NCBI RefSeq assembly: GCF_000379845.1
Contig: NZ_KB903812.1
Location: forward strand, 1 to 64,000
DNA length: 64,000 nt
Reading direction: 5' to 3'
Source of the DNA: Moraxella boevrei DSM 14165
Lineage (GTDB): Bacteria > Pseudomonadota > Gammaproteobacteria > Pseudomonadales > Moraxellaceae
Positions 32,308-41,287 of this stretch are shown here, in pieces (within the stretch, counting starts at the first letter, position 1; each line of letters begins with the position of its first letter). Both the position numbers and the translations under genes were made by a program. The notes beneath the pieces are model-generated. The model ran no database searches. It worked only from the letters and a program-made list of their open reading frames with translations, and had not been told where the DNA came from.

Positions 32308-34173
32308 TTACCGACTCACCCCAAATACATCTAGCCGATAATGATGAATGATAAAACTTTTAAATTGTTTCACCACAATCAGACTTTCTTTTAACAAATC
32401 TCGCTCAAGGCTTGACAACGTATTTGGATTAACCTTACGGGCGGTTTTATCAGACGTGATGAGTGATACGGCTAGGCGTTTTGATAAGAAAAATTCTAGG
32501 GCTTCTAGGGTATTTTTAGCAAGTTTTTCATCTATTGCCCCTTTTTTGACAAGAGCGTTTAGCCGAGCTTTGGTGCTAGAATCTGTGATGCCGTATTCTA
32601 AGGCAAGCGTACGTGTGCCATGCACAATGGGGAAAATTCCTGCTTTTTTTAGGTCAATGTCGCTATCGCTTCCACCTGTGAATTTTTGCCAAAAACTGGC
32701 GGTATCGCTAATCTGAACGGTAGGCAAGGCAAACCGATTGATAAAATTACTGCCGTGAAAATCCTGATAAAAATCAAAGATACGTCGGTGCAATTCATCA
32801 AATAACGCCTTATCACCACAGATAAAATGAGCATCAAGCAGGGTGGCAAGATAAATCAGATTTTGGCTGTCAGGGGTTAAATACCAACTGCTAATCTGTG
32901 ATTTAAAATCAGCTAAGGAGAGTTGCCACATCGCATTTTTCATCATGATATTACCATCACAAAACGGATAGCCAAAGTCATTTAGCACACGGTTAAAGGT
33001 GTCGGCATAGGCTTGTAAATGCTCTTTTTTAAGATAATTGTCAGAATTATTAAAGAAATTATCATGAATAATCAAGGCATTATCTTGGTCGGTACGCATA
33101 ATCTGCTCGCCACGCCCCTCCGAACCCATGACAAAAACTGCCGTGTTATCAAAAACCACTTTGGGGACAATGAGTTTCCATGCTTTTTCAAAGACATAGC
33201 GGTTTAGGCTTTGCACCGCACGGGCAATCAGCCCCACTTTCATGCCTTGCTCATGCTGACGGCGGATATATTTACCAATCAAATTTACCGCTATCGCCAA
33301 CTCATCAAGGCTAGTGGCATTATCAATGCGAGTCATTATCATCTGTGTATGATTGGTTAAAAAATTTAACAGCTCAGTCTGCCCAATCACGCCAATAATC
33401 TGCCCGTCATCATCAATAATGGGTAAGCGGTGGACTTTATTTTCTAGCATGGTAACTAGTGTTTCGCTCACGTCCTGCTCATGATGAATGGCTTTCACAT
33501 TAAACAAACTGTAACAACCAACAGGCGTAGTCTTGAAATCCACACTGTCTGCCACTGCACGGCACACATCCGTCTGGGTACATATACCGATATGTTGGAC
33601 GTAGATTTTATCTATTAATTTTCCAAGCATCTGATTATTATCGGTTTTTTTGACTAAAATGTGCTTGGCGTGGGCAGTATTCATGGCACAGGTAGCATCA
33701 TACAGACTTGCCGTGTCGTCAATGATATTCGGCTCTCTGATATGCTCGTGCAAATCTTTAATGGCGATGGACAATAAGCTTTGGGTTTCAGAAAAGGCAC
33801 GGCGGTCTTGGCTTGCCTGAGTACGTGCGGACAAATCGGCAAACAACAGCGATCCAAATTTGATATTATTTTTGGCAATCTCATCAACAACACCACCATC
33901 AAGCCGATATAACAAGGTCTGCTCGGAGGTAATAGCTTCGGTGGTTTTATTAAAAAACCAGTCGGATGCATTTAGCCCTGCGATGAGTTCACCGTTTTCA
34001 AAATGCTTGATTTTACCCTTAATAATGACAAAAAAATCATCTCGCCACTCGCTTGGCACGGTAGTATCTTTGTCTAAGTAGCTGATTTTACTGTGTTTTG
34101 CTAAGCGATTTCGTTCGCTGTCCGTCAGTACATCAAAAGGGGGATGATTGAGATAAAAAAGGGCGTTATTCAT
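32308..34173 (-). CDS. CBS/cNMP-binding-like DUF294 putative nucleotidyltransferase
   Basis: 621 aa multidomain regulator. Order: cyclic-nucleotide-binding-like fold (about 1-110), linker, two CBS domains (about 150-215, and 220-280 with LVTMLENKVHRLPIIDDDGQ and GVIGQTELLNFL). The DUF294 nucleotidyltransferase domain with VMGSEGRGEQIMRTDQDNAL (about 345-364) keeps the GS and DxD-like residues of the fold. The C-terminal DUF294 substrate-binding helical domain (about 475-620) follows. It resembles GlnD-type uridylyltransferase architecture in part, but no glnB-family gene is nearby. It is paired with the downstream exonuclease gene. The ligand bound by the sensor domains is unknown. Confidence 0.85.
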   Translation of the reverse strand: MNNALFYLNHPPFDVLTDSERNRLAKHSKISYLDKDTTVPSEWRDDFFVIIKGKIKHFENGELIAGLNASDWFFNKTTEAITSEQTLLYRLDGGVVDEIAKNNIKFGSLLFADLSARTQASQDRRAFSETQSLLSIAIKDLHEHIREPNIIDDTASLYDATCAMNTAHAKHILVKKTDNNQMLGKLIDKIYVQHIGICTQTDVCRAVADSVDFKTTPVGCYSLFNVKAIHHEQDVSETLVTMLENKVHRLPIIDDDGQIIGVIGQTELLNFLTNHTQMIMTRIDNATSLDELAIAVNLIGKYIRRQHEQGMKVGLIARAVQSLNRYVFEKAWKLIVPKVVFDNTAVFVMGSEGRGEQIMRTDQDNALIIHDNFFNNSDNYLKKEHLQAYADTFNRVLNDFGYPFCDGNIMMKNAMWQLSLADFKSQISSWYLTPDSQNLIYLATLLDAHFICGDKALFDELHRRIFDFYQDFHGSNFINRFALPTVQISDTASFWQKFTGGSDSDIDLKKAGIFPIVHGTRTLALEYGITDSSTKARLNALVKKGAIDEKLAKNTLEALEFFLSKRLAVSLITSDKTARKVNPNTLSSLERDLLKESLIVVKQFKSFIIHHYRLDVFGVSR

Positions 34174-34342
34174 AGACTATCTTTGTTTTTGTCAACTAAA
34201 CGCATTATACTAAGTTTTAACGGTCATAACGATCCATTTATGGCGTTCTATAGGGCGTGTTGAAGCTTTGTGACACCGAGCCTATCAAAGTGTTCGTTAT
34301 CGCTCAACAAGCTCAACGAAAGAAAATCTTAATTTCATTGTT

Positions 34343-34427
34343 AGAACTTGTATTCACAATATCACGTTTTGAGTTTTTTTCATAAAGTTTATCAATAAAA
34401 TTTTGCTTTTGCATGAATACAAGTTCT
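34343..34427. mobile_element. MITE-like element, copy 2 (short form)
   Basis: 85-bp element. AGAACTTGTATTCA at the left end is the exact reverse complement of TGAATACAAGTTCT at the right end. Counting the TIR from GAACTTG, the element is flanked by TTA on each side (34341-34343 and 34427-34429). Its ends match those of the 205-bp element at 3745-3949, and both share TTTGCTTTTGCATGAA internally. It sits in the 272-bp gap between the CBS/DUF294 gene and the GNAT gene; the rest of that gap (34174-34342) shows nothing coding. Confidence 0.7.
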
Positions 34428-34446
34428 TAATTGATTGACTATAAAC

Positions 34447-34719
34447 TTATGCCACCAGCTCATCATATTCTGGATTTTTGTTAATAAAATGAGCCACAAA
34501 CGAACAGCTTGGCACGATTTTAACATTATTATCACGAGCATAATCTAAGGCAAAAGTCGCTAACGCCTTACCCACGCCACGACCTCCTAATTCATCTGGC
34601 ACGATGGTATGATTGTAATCTAGCGTGTTATCATCTACTTTTTTATAACTTAAATAAGCGATCACACCGTCAATAACGGTTTCAAAACGTTGATTATCTG
34701 TTTTATGAATGATTTCCAT
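34447..34719 (-). CDS. Small GNAT N-acetyltransferase-like protein (YjdJ type)
   Basis: 90 aa, matching the short Gcn5-related group of about 90-95 aa. VIAYLSYKKVDDNTLDYNHT is the central strand region and VPDELGGRGVGKALATFALD is the acetyl-CoA-binding motif A. The protein ends with CSFVAHFINKNPEYDELV, usual for the group. Substrates of this subfamily are unknown. It lies alone, between MITE copy 2 and the glt operon terminator. Confidence 0.88.
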   Translation of the reverse strand: MEIIHKTDNQRFETVIDGVIAYLSYKKVDDNTLDYNHTIVPDELGGRGVGKALATFALDYARDNNVKIVPSCSFVAHFINKNPEYDELVA

Positions 34720-34740
34720 AAATTTTCCTTACATTAACAT

Positions 34741-34774
34741 AAAAAAATGCGTTTTGATGATAACGCATTTTTTT
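34741..34774. terminator. Terminator between gltL and the GNAT gene
   Basis: AAAAAAATGCGTT (34741-34753) pairs perfectly with AACGCATTTTTTT (34762-34774), loop TTGATGAT. Read on the minus strand it ends the glt operon. Confidence 0.88.
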
Positions 34775-34805
34775 TGGTTGGAAAAGTGCTTTTTTGTTAA
34801 TTGAT

Positions 34806-35624
34806 TTAATGATTTAAAATCTTCGCCAAAAAGTCTTTAGCACGTTCCGATTTTGCCCCACTAAAAAATTCATCACGGCTACAGTTTTCAACAATATTGC
34901 CTTTATCCATAAAGATAATGCGGTTCGCCACCTGACGAGCAAAGCCCATCTCATGCGTCACACACATCATCGTCATGCCCTCTTTGGCAAGTTCAATCAT
35001 CACATCAAGCACCTCTTGAATCATCTCAGGGTCAAGGGCACTCGTTGGCTCATCAAAGAGCATGGCAATCGGGTCCATGCTTAAGGCACGGGCGATTGCG
35101 ACACGTTGCTGTTGTCCGCCTGAGAGTTCCGCTGGGTATTTTTTGGCGTGAGCGGATAAGCCGACACGGTCAAGGTAATACAAGCCCTTTTTTTGAGCTT
35201 CGTCTTCTTTACGTCCCAAGACTTTGATTTGAGCCAAGCTTAAGTTATCCACAATAGACAAATGTGGAAACAATTCAAAATGCTGAAATACCATACCCAC
35301 ACGGCTTCTGAGTTTTGGTAAGTCGGTGTTTTTGTCCCCCACCGAAATGCCGTCGACCAAAATTTCGCCTTTTTGGAACGCTTCTAGCCCGTTCACGGTT
35401 TTGATAAGCGTGGATTTACCAGAGCCTGACGGCCCGCACACCACCGTCACATCGCCTTTATGGACGTGAGCGGTGCAATCAGTCAAGACTTGAAAATCAC
35501 CGTACCATTTGCTTATCTTATTGATATTTATCATCATTTCGTCACTTTCATGACCTGCATCTGACACCAGACCGCCAAATTCGTTAATCCACGTTTTGTC
35601 GTCAATTTGAGTTACAATTGCCAT
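34806..35624 (-). CDS. gltL: Glutamate/aspartate ABC transporter ATP-binding protein
   Basis: 272 aa ATPase driving the GltIJKL importer. Walker A GPSGSGKSTLIK (about 69-80), Q-loop MVFQHFELFPH, signature LSGGQQQRVAIARAL, Walker B AMLFDEPTSALDPE and the H-loop in CVTHEMGF are all intact. It carries about 29 residues before the usual start (MMININKISKWYG). AAGGA before 35624 favours the long form, whereas the internal ATG at about 35537 has only a weak site. The extension (DDKTWINEFGGLVSD) has no recognised role. It is last in the operon, 12 bp after gltK. Confidence 0.93.
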   Translation of the reverse strand: MAIVTQIDDKTWINEFGGLVSDAGHESDEMMININKISKWYGDFQVLTDCTAHVHKGDVTVVCGPSGSGKSTLIKTVNGLEAFQKGEILVDGISVGDKNTDLPKLRSRVGMVFQHFELFPHLSIVDNLSLAQIKVLGRKEDEAQKKGLYYLDRVGLSAHAKKYPAELSGGQQQRVAIARALSMDPIAMLFDEPTSALDPEMIQEVLDVMIELAKEGMTMMCVTHEMGFARQVANRIIFMDKGNIVENCSRDEFFSGAKSERAKDFLAKILNH

Positions 35625-35636
35625 TTTTTTAAATCC

Positions 35637-36308
35637 TTATGAAGTTCTTAATTTTGCTTTTAAGCGGTTCACCAGCGTTGATAACGTAAAACTCACAACC
35701 CAATATACAAGACCTGCAAACAAAATATACTGCGTCAAAAAGCCCATTAAATCGCCACGTACATAACTGGCACGGAAAAAATCCACCAAGCCAATTGCAA
35801 ACACCAACGTCGTATCTTGAAATAAAATAATCGATTGCTGCAGCAGTAATGGGAACATTTTACGAAATGCTTGCGGTAAAATCACATAACGCATGGTCTG
35901 ATTGTAATTCATACCAAGGGCTTTGGCAGCGTTCACCTGTCCTTTGCCAATCGACTGAATACCCGCCCTTACAATCTCAGAAAAATACGCCGCTTCAAAG
36001 ACCATAAAAGCAACCACGCACGACACAAACGCTGTGTCCATGGTCAAAAATTGCCCTGTAATAAGCTTGTATACCATCGGTACGGCAAAATAAAACCACA
36101 TTAACACCAATAGTAACGGCACAGAACGGAAAAAATTGACGTATAATTTAGCAAAGGTTGAAATAATTTTGCTTCTTGACAATCTCATCAATGCCAAAAT
36201 CGTTCCAAGCACCATACCACCAATAATTGCCAAAAACAGTACCTTTGCGGTCATAGCAAGTCCGCTCATCAAGGCTGGCATTGCTGTTTGTAATTCGGTA
36301 AAGTTCAT
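35637..36308 (-). CDS. gltK: Glutamate/aspartate ABC transporter permease GltK
   Basis: 223 aa inner-membrane subunit of the HisM/GltK type with about five membrane helices. The EAA loop, which contacts the ATPase, reads GKGQVNAAKALGMNYNQTMR (about 142-161), followed by YVILPQAFRKMFP. It overlaps gltJ by 4 bp (ATGA), indicating translational coupling. Together with GltJ it forms the transmembrane channel. Confidence 0.94.
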   Translation of the reverse strand: MNFTELQTAMPALMSGLAMTAKVLFLAIIGGMVLGTILALMRLSRSKIISTFAKLYVNFFRSVPLLLVLMWFYFAVPMVYKLITGQFLTMDTAFVSCVVAFMVFEAAYFSEIVRAGIQSIGKGQVNAAKALGMNYNQTMRYVILPQAFRKMFPLLLQQSIILFQDTTLVFAIGLVDFFRASYVRGDLMGFLTQYILFAGLVYWVVSFTLSTLVNRLKAKLRTS

Positions 36309-37066
36309 GCCAAACCTCCGTCAATTTGCCCTTTAATACGTAATCTCTGTTCTAATTTGGTCATTAAAAAGATAATCAATAAATTAAACACCAAATAAAT
36401 CAAGGTCGCAAAGGCATACACTTCGATGGTATTCTGGGTGTATTCACTGATGGTTTTCGTCTGAGAAATTAGCTCTGCTACGCCCACGAGTGATGCAACT
36501 GACGCATTTTTGTAGCAGTTGGTCATCTCTGAGCTTAGTGGGGGTAAAATTACCCGAAACGCTTGTGGCAGTAGTACATAACGATACACTTGCGAAGTTT
36601 TAAAACCTAGTGCATAACTTGCATTCGCCTGCCCTTTTGGCAAAGACTCAATGCCTGTACGCACCTGCTCAATAATCCGTGCAGCGGTAAACAATCCCAA
36701 GCCAATACTCGCTGATATAACCGCAGAGGTATTGGGATTTAAATCTTGTAGCCACCATTTTTGAATACTGTCGGGTAGCCACATTGGCATGACATAAAAC
36801 CAAAAAAATAGCTGAATAAGTAGAGGTACATTACGAAAAAAACTCACATACGCCGTGCCAATAAAACGGGCGACTTTATTAACAGGATTTGTGTTCGGCA
36901 AGGTACGCATAATGCCCAAAACCGTGCCAATGATGAGTGCAATCAGCCAGCCTACTGTACCAATGACAAGTAGCCAGCCAAAGCCCTTCGCCAACCACTG
37001 CCAATAAACCTCACTACCCACGCCTGTGGGGTTTAAAAGTACACCCCAATCCCAAGTATAATTCAT
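36305..37066 (-). CDS. gltJ: Glutamate/aspartate ABC transporter permease GltJ
   Basis: 253 aa permease, partner of GltK. The N-terminus MNYTWDWGVLLNP matches GltJ. About five membrane helices. The EAA loop is PKGQANASYALGFKTSQVYR (about 158-177), followed by YVLLPQAFRVILPPL. It is located 83 bp after gltI and upstream of the overlapping gltK. Confidence 0.94.
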   Translation of the reverse strand: MNYTWDWGVLLNPTGVGSEVYWQWLAKGFGWLLVIGTVGWLIALIIGTVLGIMRTLPNTNPVNKVARFIGTAYVSFFRNVPLLIQLFFWFYVMPMWLPDSIQKWWLQDLNPNTSAVISASIGLGLFTAARIIEQVRTGIESLPKGQANASYALGFKTSQVYRYVLLPQAFRVILPPLSSEMTNCYKNASVASLVGVAELISQTKTISEYTQNTIEVYAFATLIYLVFNLLIIFLMTKLEQRLRIKGQIDGGLA

Positions 37067-37149
37067 ACTTTTTTCTCACTATTAAACCAACAAAAAAGAC
37101 CAACGCTCATAAGTACTTGAACGTCAGTCCTTATATCGCCTTACGTCAA

Positions 37150-38181
37150 TTATTTTGTACTTGACGCAGTGGCAGTTGCTGACGCAGGTGATGCTGTCGC
37201 AGTGGCTGTCGCATTTTGTGGTTCAGCTTTATCGTGTGGGCTTGCCAAAAGTGCCTTTAGATTATCACTCATTGGAAAATCCATATTGACATTTTTTGGT
37301 GGAATTGGGCTTGTAAACCACTTACTGTAAATACTGTTAATCTCCCCAGAGGCATAAGTCGCTTTTAGCGTATCATCAACTAAGGTCTTAAACGCAGTAT
37401 CGCCTTTACGCATCATACAGCCATAGATTTCAAAAGACTGTGGCGTACCCACGATTTCCCATTTGGCGGGGTCTTTCGCTTTGGCTTTTTCACCTGCCAG
37501 TAGCACATCATCCATCATAAAGGCAGCGGCACGACCATTTTCAAGCATTAAGAAAGATTCACCGTGGTCTTTGGCAGAGACGATGTTAATACCCATTTTT
37601 TTGGCTTCGTTTTCTTGTTTGATAAAACGCTCTGACGTCGTGCCTGCAGTGGTTACCAAAGTTTTGCCTTTTAAATCCGCAAAATCTTTAATGCCAGAAT
37701 CTTTTGCCACCAATAAACGTGTACCAATTTCAAAGAAACCAACCGAAAAATCCACTTGCTGTTGGCGTTCGGTGTTGTTGGTGGTTGAACCACATTCTAA
37801 ATCCACCGTACCGTTTTGGATAAGTGGGATACGCGTTTGTGACGTGACAAGGTTGTAACGCACTTTTAAATCAGGCATATTGAGCTGTTTTTTAACCGCT
37901 TCAACGACTTTTAACTGTAAATCATGGGCATATCCCACAGGTTCGTTCGGCTTGTTAGCGATATAAGAAAATGGAATGGACGAGTCGCGGTGAGCTAACA
38001 CAATCTCACCAGATTTTTTGATTTTGTCTAATGTACCTTCGGCTAGTGCAGTGGCGGGAGCTGGGCCAGATGCATTATTCGCTGTTTCTTGGGTTTTGTT
38101 ACAAGCGGTTAATCCTGTAGCCAATCCAGCAATCGTGGCTAACACTAGGGCTTTTTTATTAAGTGATAAAACGTTGCTCAT
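37150..38181 (-). CDS. gltI: Glutamate/aspartate-binding protein GltI
   Basis: About 343 aa from ATG 38181, preferred over the frame-extending ATG at 38217 because AAGGA and a proper signal peptide follow it. The lipobox is ATGLTAC, so it is a lipoprotein rather than a free periplasmic protein as in E. coli. The SBP family 3 domain contains GEIVLAHRDSSIPFSYI, DLECGSTTNNTERQQQVDFS and GCMMRKGDTAFKTLVDD. The C-terminus (about 318-343) is a repetitive A/T/S stretch. First gene of the gltIJKL operon; a paralogue lies immediately upstream in the same direction. Confidence 0.93.
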   Translation of the reverse strand: MSNVLSLNKKALVLATIAGLATGLTACNKTQETANNASGPAPATALAEGTLDKIKKSGEIVLAHRDSSIPFSYIANKPNEPVGYAHDLQLKVVEAVKKQLNMPDLKVRYNLVTSQTRIPLIQNGTVDLECGSTTNNTERQQQVDFSVGFFEIGTRLLVAKDSGIKDFADLKGKTLVTTAGTTSERFIKQENEAKKMGINIVSAKDHGESFLMLENGRAAAFMMDDVLLAGEKAKAKDPAKWEIVGTPQSFEIYGCMMRKGDTAFKTLVDDTLKATYASGEINSIYSKWFTSPIPPKNVNMDFPMSDNLKALLASPHDKAEPQNATATATASPASATATASSTK

Positions 38182-38406
38182 AAAATTTTTCCTTATCCTT
38201 TTTAATTGAACAAACAAAATATCACACCTTTTCTCAATCCATTATTCTTCCGTTTGCTGAATTATCCAACGTAAAACAAAAGCATTTACCCAAAGGTGTT
38301 TTTTGTATAATTATAGTAACCTAGTTTGTTGAATGTTACAATAGGGAAATGAAAATATTTTTACATTTAACTGGTTTTTTAAAGCTACCTTTGCTAACTC
38401 TTAGTG

Positions 38407-39420
38407 CTAGTGATTGCCCATATTAAACGCTTTAGAAATATCTTGTGTGGCTTGGGTCACGCTATCAGGTGAGGAGGCATCGTGTGGTTTGGCAAACAAC
38501 TCAGCATTTTCTAACGACAAAGTATAATTTAAATTCACGTCTAATTTGGGCATGGGATTTTTAAACCATTTATCATACAACTGATAAATCCCACCCGTAC
38601 TGTATAAATCTAACAAGCTATTATCCACAATTCGCTTAAAATTCGCATCATTTTTTGGCAAGGTACAGGCATAGATTTCGTAACTCTTTGGCTCGCCAAC
38701 AATCTGCCAATCTTGCTGATTTTTTAGATTTAGCCGATTACTTGCCAACAACACATCATCGCTAAAAATTAGCTGTGCTTTGCCCGTATTTAACGCATCT
38801 TCTAGCTGTTTGCTACTGGCAACTCGCAACGTTTTTACCGCCAACTGATTGACCGTAATATAATTTTGCAAACTACTTTCTGATGACGAATTTTCAATCA
38901 CCGCAATGGTTTGATTTTTTAAATCTTTATAATCTTGAAAATGTGTATTTTTATGTGCCAAAAAACGGGGAGTAACCACAAAAAACCCAATGGAAAACGC
39001 CACTTTTTGTTGTCGAGCAACCGTATTTGTTGTCGTACTGCATTCAAAATTCACCTCACCAGTTTGCACCGCACTGATACGCTCACTCGCCTTGAGTGGC
39101 TTATACACCACGTTTAAATTTGGATTGTTTGTCGCTTTTTTGATACCATTTACGATATGATTGGCAATGTCAATAGAATAACCAATCGGTTGATTGCCTG
39201 ATTTTGGCATATAGGAAAATGGTGGTTGCATATCACGATAGCCAATCACAATGGTTTGGCTACTGCGGATTTTATCAAGAGTTAAATTATTAGAAATCGT
39301 GGACTTTTGTTCGCCTGATTGTTCAAAGCTGCTGCGTTCACAGCCGAATAGCAACAGACTTACTAAAACCAAAGGGGAGATTTTAGATATATGTCTGATA
39401 TTTTTATCGTCTCTTATCAT
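38407..39420 (-). CDS. GltI-like binding lipoprotein, paralogue of gltI
   Basis: 337 aa. Signal peptide with lipobox LLLFGC (cysteine about 27). The SBP domain parallels GltI block by block: IVIGYRDMQPPFSYM, NFECSTTTNTVARQQKVAFS, IYACTLPKNDANFKRIVDNS and LYDKWFKNPMPKLDVNLNY. It sits 225 bp upstream of gltI on the same strand, so it may supply a second ligand specificity to the GltJKL channel. Sequence divergence from GltI is substantial, suggesting an old duplication. The acidic/amide ligand class is inferred. Confidence 0.87.
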   Translation of the reverse strand: MIRDDKNIRHISKISPLVLVSLLLFGCERSSFEQSGEQKSTISNNLTLDKIRSSQTIVIGYRDMQPPFSYMPKSGNQPIGYSIDIANHIVNGIKKATNNPNLNVVYKPLKASERISAVQTGEVNFECSTTTNTVARQQKVAFSIGFFVVTPRFLAHKNTHFQDYKDLKNQTIAVIENSSSESSLQNYITVNQLAVKTLRVASSKQLEDALNTGKAQLIFSDDVLLASNRLNLKNQQDWQIVGEPKSYEIYACTLPKNDANFKRIVDNSLLDLYSTGGIYQLYDKWFKNPMPKLDVNLNYTLSLENAELFAKPHDASSPDSVTQATQDISKAFNMGNH

Positions 39421-39792
39421 GCGTTCTCGCTTACATTATCAATTTTATCCAATGGCAATTTGTAAAAAAATTAAAACCAATGATTAATCGCTTTACCGTG
39501 TCATTTTTATGGTAAAAATATTAATAAATAAAACAATACCGCTAAAATTTTGCTACTTTTACAACTTTATTCTAACATTAGTTACGTATTTATACTATCA
39601 AAAATTGCTTAATCATTAATTTTATTTAACCAAATCGTAATAATTTACAAATATAAGACATTTTTTGAAACAAAAAATTACAAAAAGCAATTATCCTAAA
39701 TTTGATACCATTTATTTTTTTACGCATAATTACTTTATTTTTTGAAAAAAAACCTTACTTAAAACGTATCCATTTTTTATTTAGGAACAATT
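39421..39792. other. 372-bp intergenic region between the divergent gltI-like gene and hslO
   Basis: Very AT-rich. TTTACC (about 39491) and GGTAAA (about 39510) form a small inverted repeat, but no motif is decisive. It must contain both divergent promoters. hslO has TTTAGGAACAATT before its ATG. I see no gene or RNA in it. Confidence 0.5.
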
Positions 39793-40707
39793 ATGTCATC
39801 TAGCCAAAATTTACGCCAACGTTTTTTCATTGAAAACAGCCCTGTGCGTGGCGATTTAGTACGCCTTGCTGACAGTTATCAAGCCGTGATTGGGCAAAAA
39901 AACTATCCGATTGCATTACAAAAATTGCTCGGTGAAATGTTAGTTTCGGCAAGCTTGTTGATCGGTACGCTAAAAATTAATGGGCGTTTGTCCATTCAAC
40001 TACAAAACAATAGCGAACATAGCGATAACAACTCAGACCGCTTAAATTGGGCAATGGCGGAGTGTGATAGTCATGGTTTTGTGCGTGGTTTGGCGAATTG
40101 GGTGGGCGATTGGACGACGTTAACCACTGCCAACGATGCGTTTGCCAAACTCGGTAATACTGGAGAAGGTGTCTTGTTTATTAACATTCAGCCTGACAAT
40201 GCTATGGGAATGCAAGCGGAAGGTTATCAAGGCATTGTGGAGCGTGTGGCAGATAATTTGGCGGCGTGTTTGGCACATTATCAACAGCAATCGGTACAAA
40301 TTCCGACTCTAATTAACCTTGCCTGTGACGGCGAGCAGGCGGGTGGAGTTTTGGTGCAACTCTTGCCCCACAGCGAAGATGAGCAAGAACACATTGACAA
40401 CGATTTGTTCCCACGTTTAACCATGTTAACCAAAACATTAAAAGCGGACGAGCTGACCCAACTGCCTGCCAGAGAAATTTTGTACCGTCTGTATCATGAA
40501 GAAGACGTGGTGACCGCTGAGCCTGTGAATTTGAGTTTTGGTTGTACTTGTTCAGCAGAAAAAAGTACCTCAGCAATTTTTCAGCTTGGCAAAGAGCAAG
40601 CCCTAGCAATTGTGGATGAACAAGGTGGTGAAATCGGCTTGGATTGTGGTTTTTGTGGGCAGATTTATCGTTTTGACAAACAAGCGGTGAGTGACATTTT
40701 TGCTTAA
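39793..40707 (+). CDS. hslO: 33-kDa redox-regulated chaperone Hsp33
   Basis: 304 aa holdase chaperone of the cytoplasm, activated by oxidation and heat. The C-terminal redox switch is intact: GCTCSAEK (CxC, about 259-266) and DCGFCGQIYRF (CxxC, about 289-299), which together bind one zinc when reduced. The N-terminal domain includes LIGTLKINGRLSIQLQ and LINLACDGEQAGGVLVQLLP. The insertion of EHSDNNSD after QNN is slightly longer than typical. Ends before a strong hairpin terminator. Confidence 0.95.
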   Translation: MSSSQNLRQRFFIENSPVRGDLVRLADSYQAVIGQKNYPIALQKLLGEMLVSASLLIGTLKINGRLSIQLQNNSEHSDNNSDRLNWAMAECDSHGFVRGLANWVGDWTTLTTANDAFAKLGNTGEGVLFINIQPDNAMGMQAEGYQGIVERVADNLAACLAHYQQQSVQIPTLINLACDGEQAGGVLVQLLPHSEDEQEHIDNDLFPRLTMLTKTLKADELTQLPAREILYRLYHEEDVVTAEPVNLSFGCTCSAEKSTSAIFQLGKEQALAIVDEQGGEIGLDCGFCGQIYRFDKQAVSDIFA

Positions 40708-40743
40708 TTTTTATCAAATGTTAGCATAGAGTTTCACAATAAT

Positions 40744-40778
40744 AAAAAATATCTTAATATTTAATTAAGATATTTTTT
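40744..40778. terminator. Bidirectional terminator between hslO and the DUF2789 gene
   Basis: AAAAAATATCTTAAT (40744-40758) pairs perfectly with ATTAAGATATTTTTT (40764-40778) around a 5-nt loop. Confidence 0.8.
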
Positions 40779-40793
40779 ATTTATTTAGCATTT

Positions 40794-41036
40794 TTAAATA
40801 TTATCTCTGTGCAAACGCTCATTCAAGTCATCGATTACTAACGACCACATTGCATCACGTCGCCATTCTTCGGTGATAAACATTTTTTGTTTTTCATTCC
40901 AAAAATCCGCTTGGTTTAACATGACGTCTTTTGGTAATTGGTGCGTTTTGACAAATTGCTCAATCGCTTCATCACTATCTTCCAAGCCTAATTGGGCAAA
41001 TAATTCATGAATGGTATGTTCAACATCGCCTAGCAT
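40794..41036 (-). CDS. DUF2789 family protein
   Basis: 80 aa, matching the small DUF2789 family of Gammaproteobacteria in length and motifs: HTIHELFAQLGLEDSDEAIE, then LPKDVMLNQADFWNEKQKMF and ITEEWRRDAMWSLVIDDLNE. All-helical and soluble. Function of the family is unknown. It is monocistronic, convergent with hslO. Confidence 0.88.
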   Translation of the reverse strand: MLGDVEHTIHELFAQLGLEDSDEAIEQFVKTHQLPKDVMLNQADFWNEKQKMFITEEWRRDAMWSLVIDDLNERLHRDNI

Positions 41037-41210
41037 TATGGTTTCCTTTTCAATAAAAATAGGTTAAAAATGTGGGGTAATCAATCAATGAAAACAACCG
41101 CATTGTAACAAACCTTTGTCAACAATAGCCATAACTTTTGTGTTAAAATTTTGTGTAAATTTTAACAGCACTTTGTGAAAATGTCTTTTACCAATGGTAA
41201 AAAAGCCATT

Positions 41211-41248
41211 AAAAAATCCCTTTTACCGTGTGATAAAAGGGATTTTTT
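41211..41248. terminator. Strong bidirectional terminator downstream of mdh
   Basis: AAAAAATCCCTTTTA (41211-41225) pairs perfectly over 15 bp with TAAAAGGGATTTTTT (41234-41248), loop CCGTGTGA. It ends the minus-strand mdh transcript. Confidence 0.92.
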
Positions 41249-41287
41249 TGGCAAATGTTAAAAAGTGAACATTTTAACTATTCCACA

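Noticed and set aside
34254-34320. GTTGAAGCTT and AAGCTCAAC near MITE copy 2 as possible ends of another element
   Set aside because: The match is imperfect and short, with no flanking duplication and no internal coding sequence.
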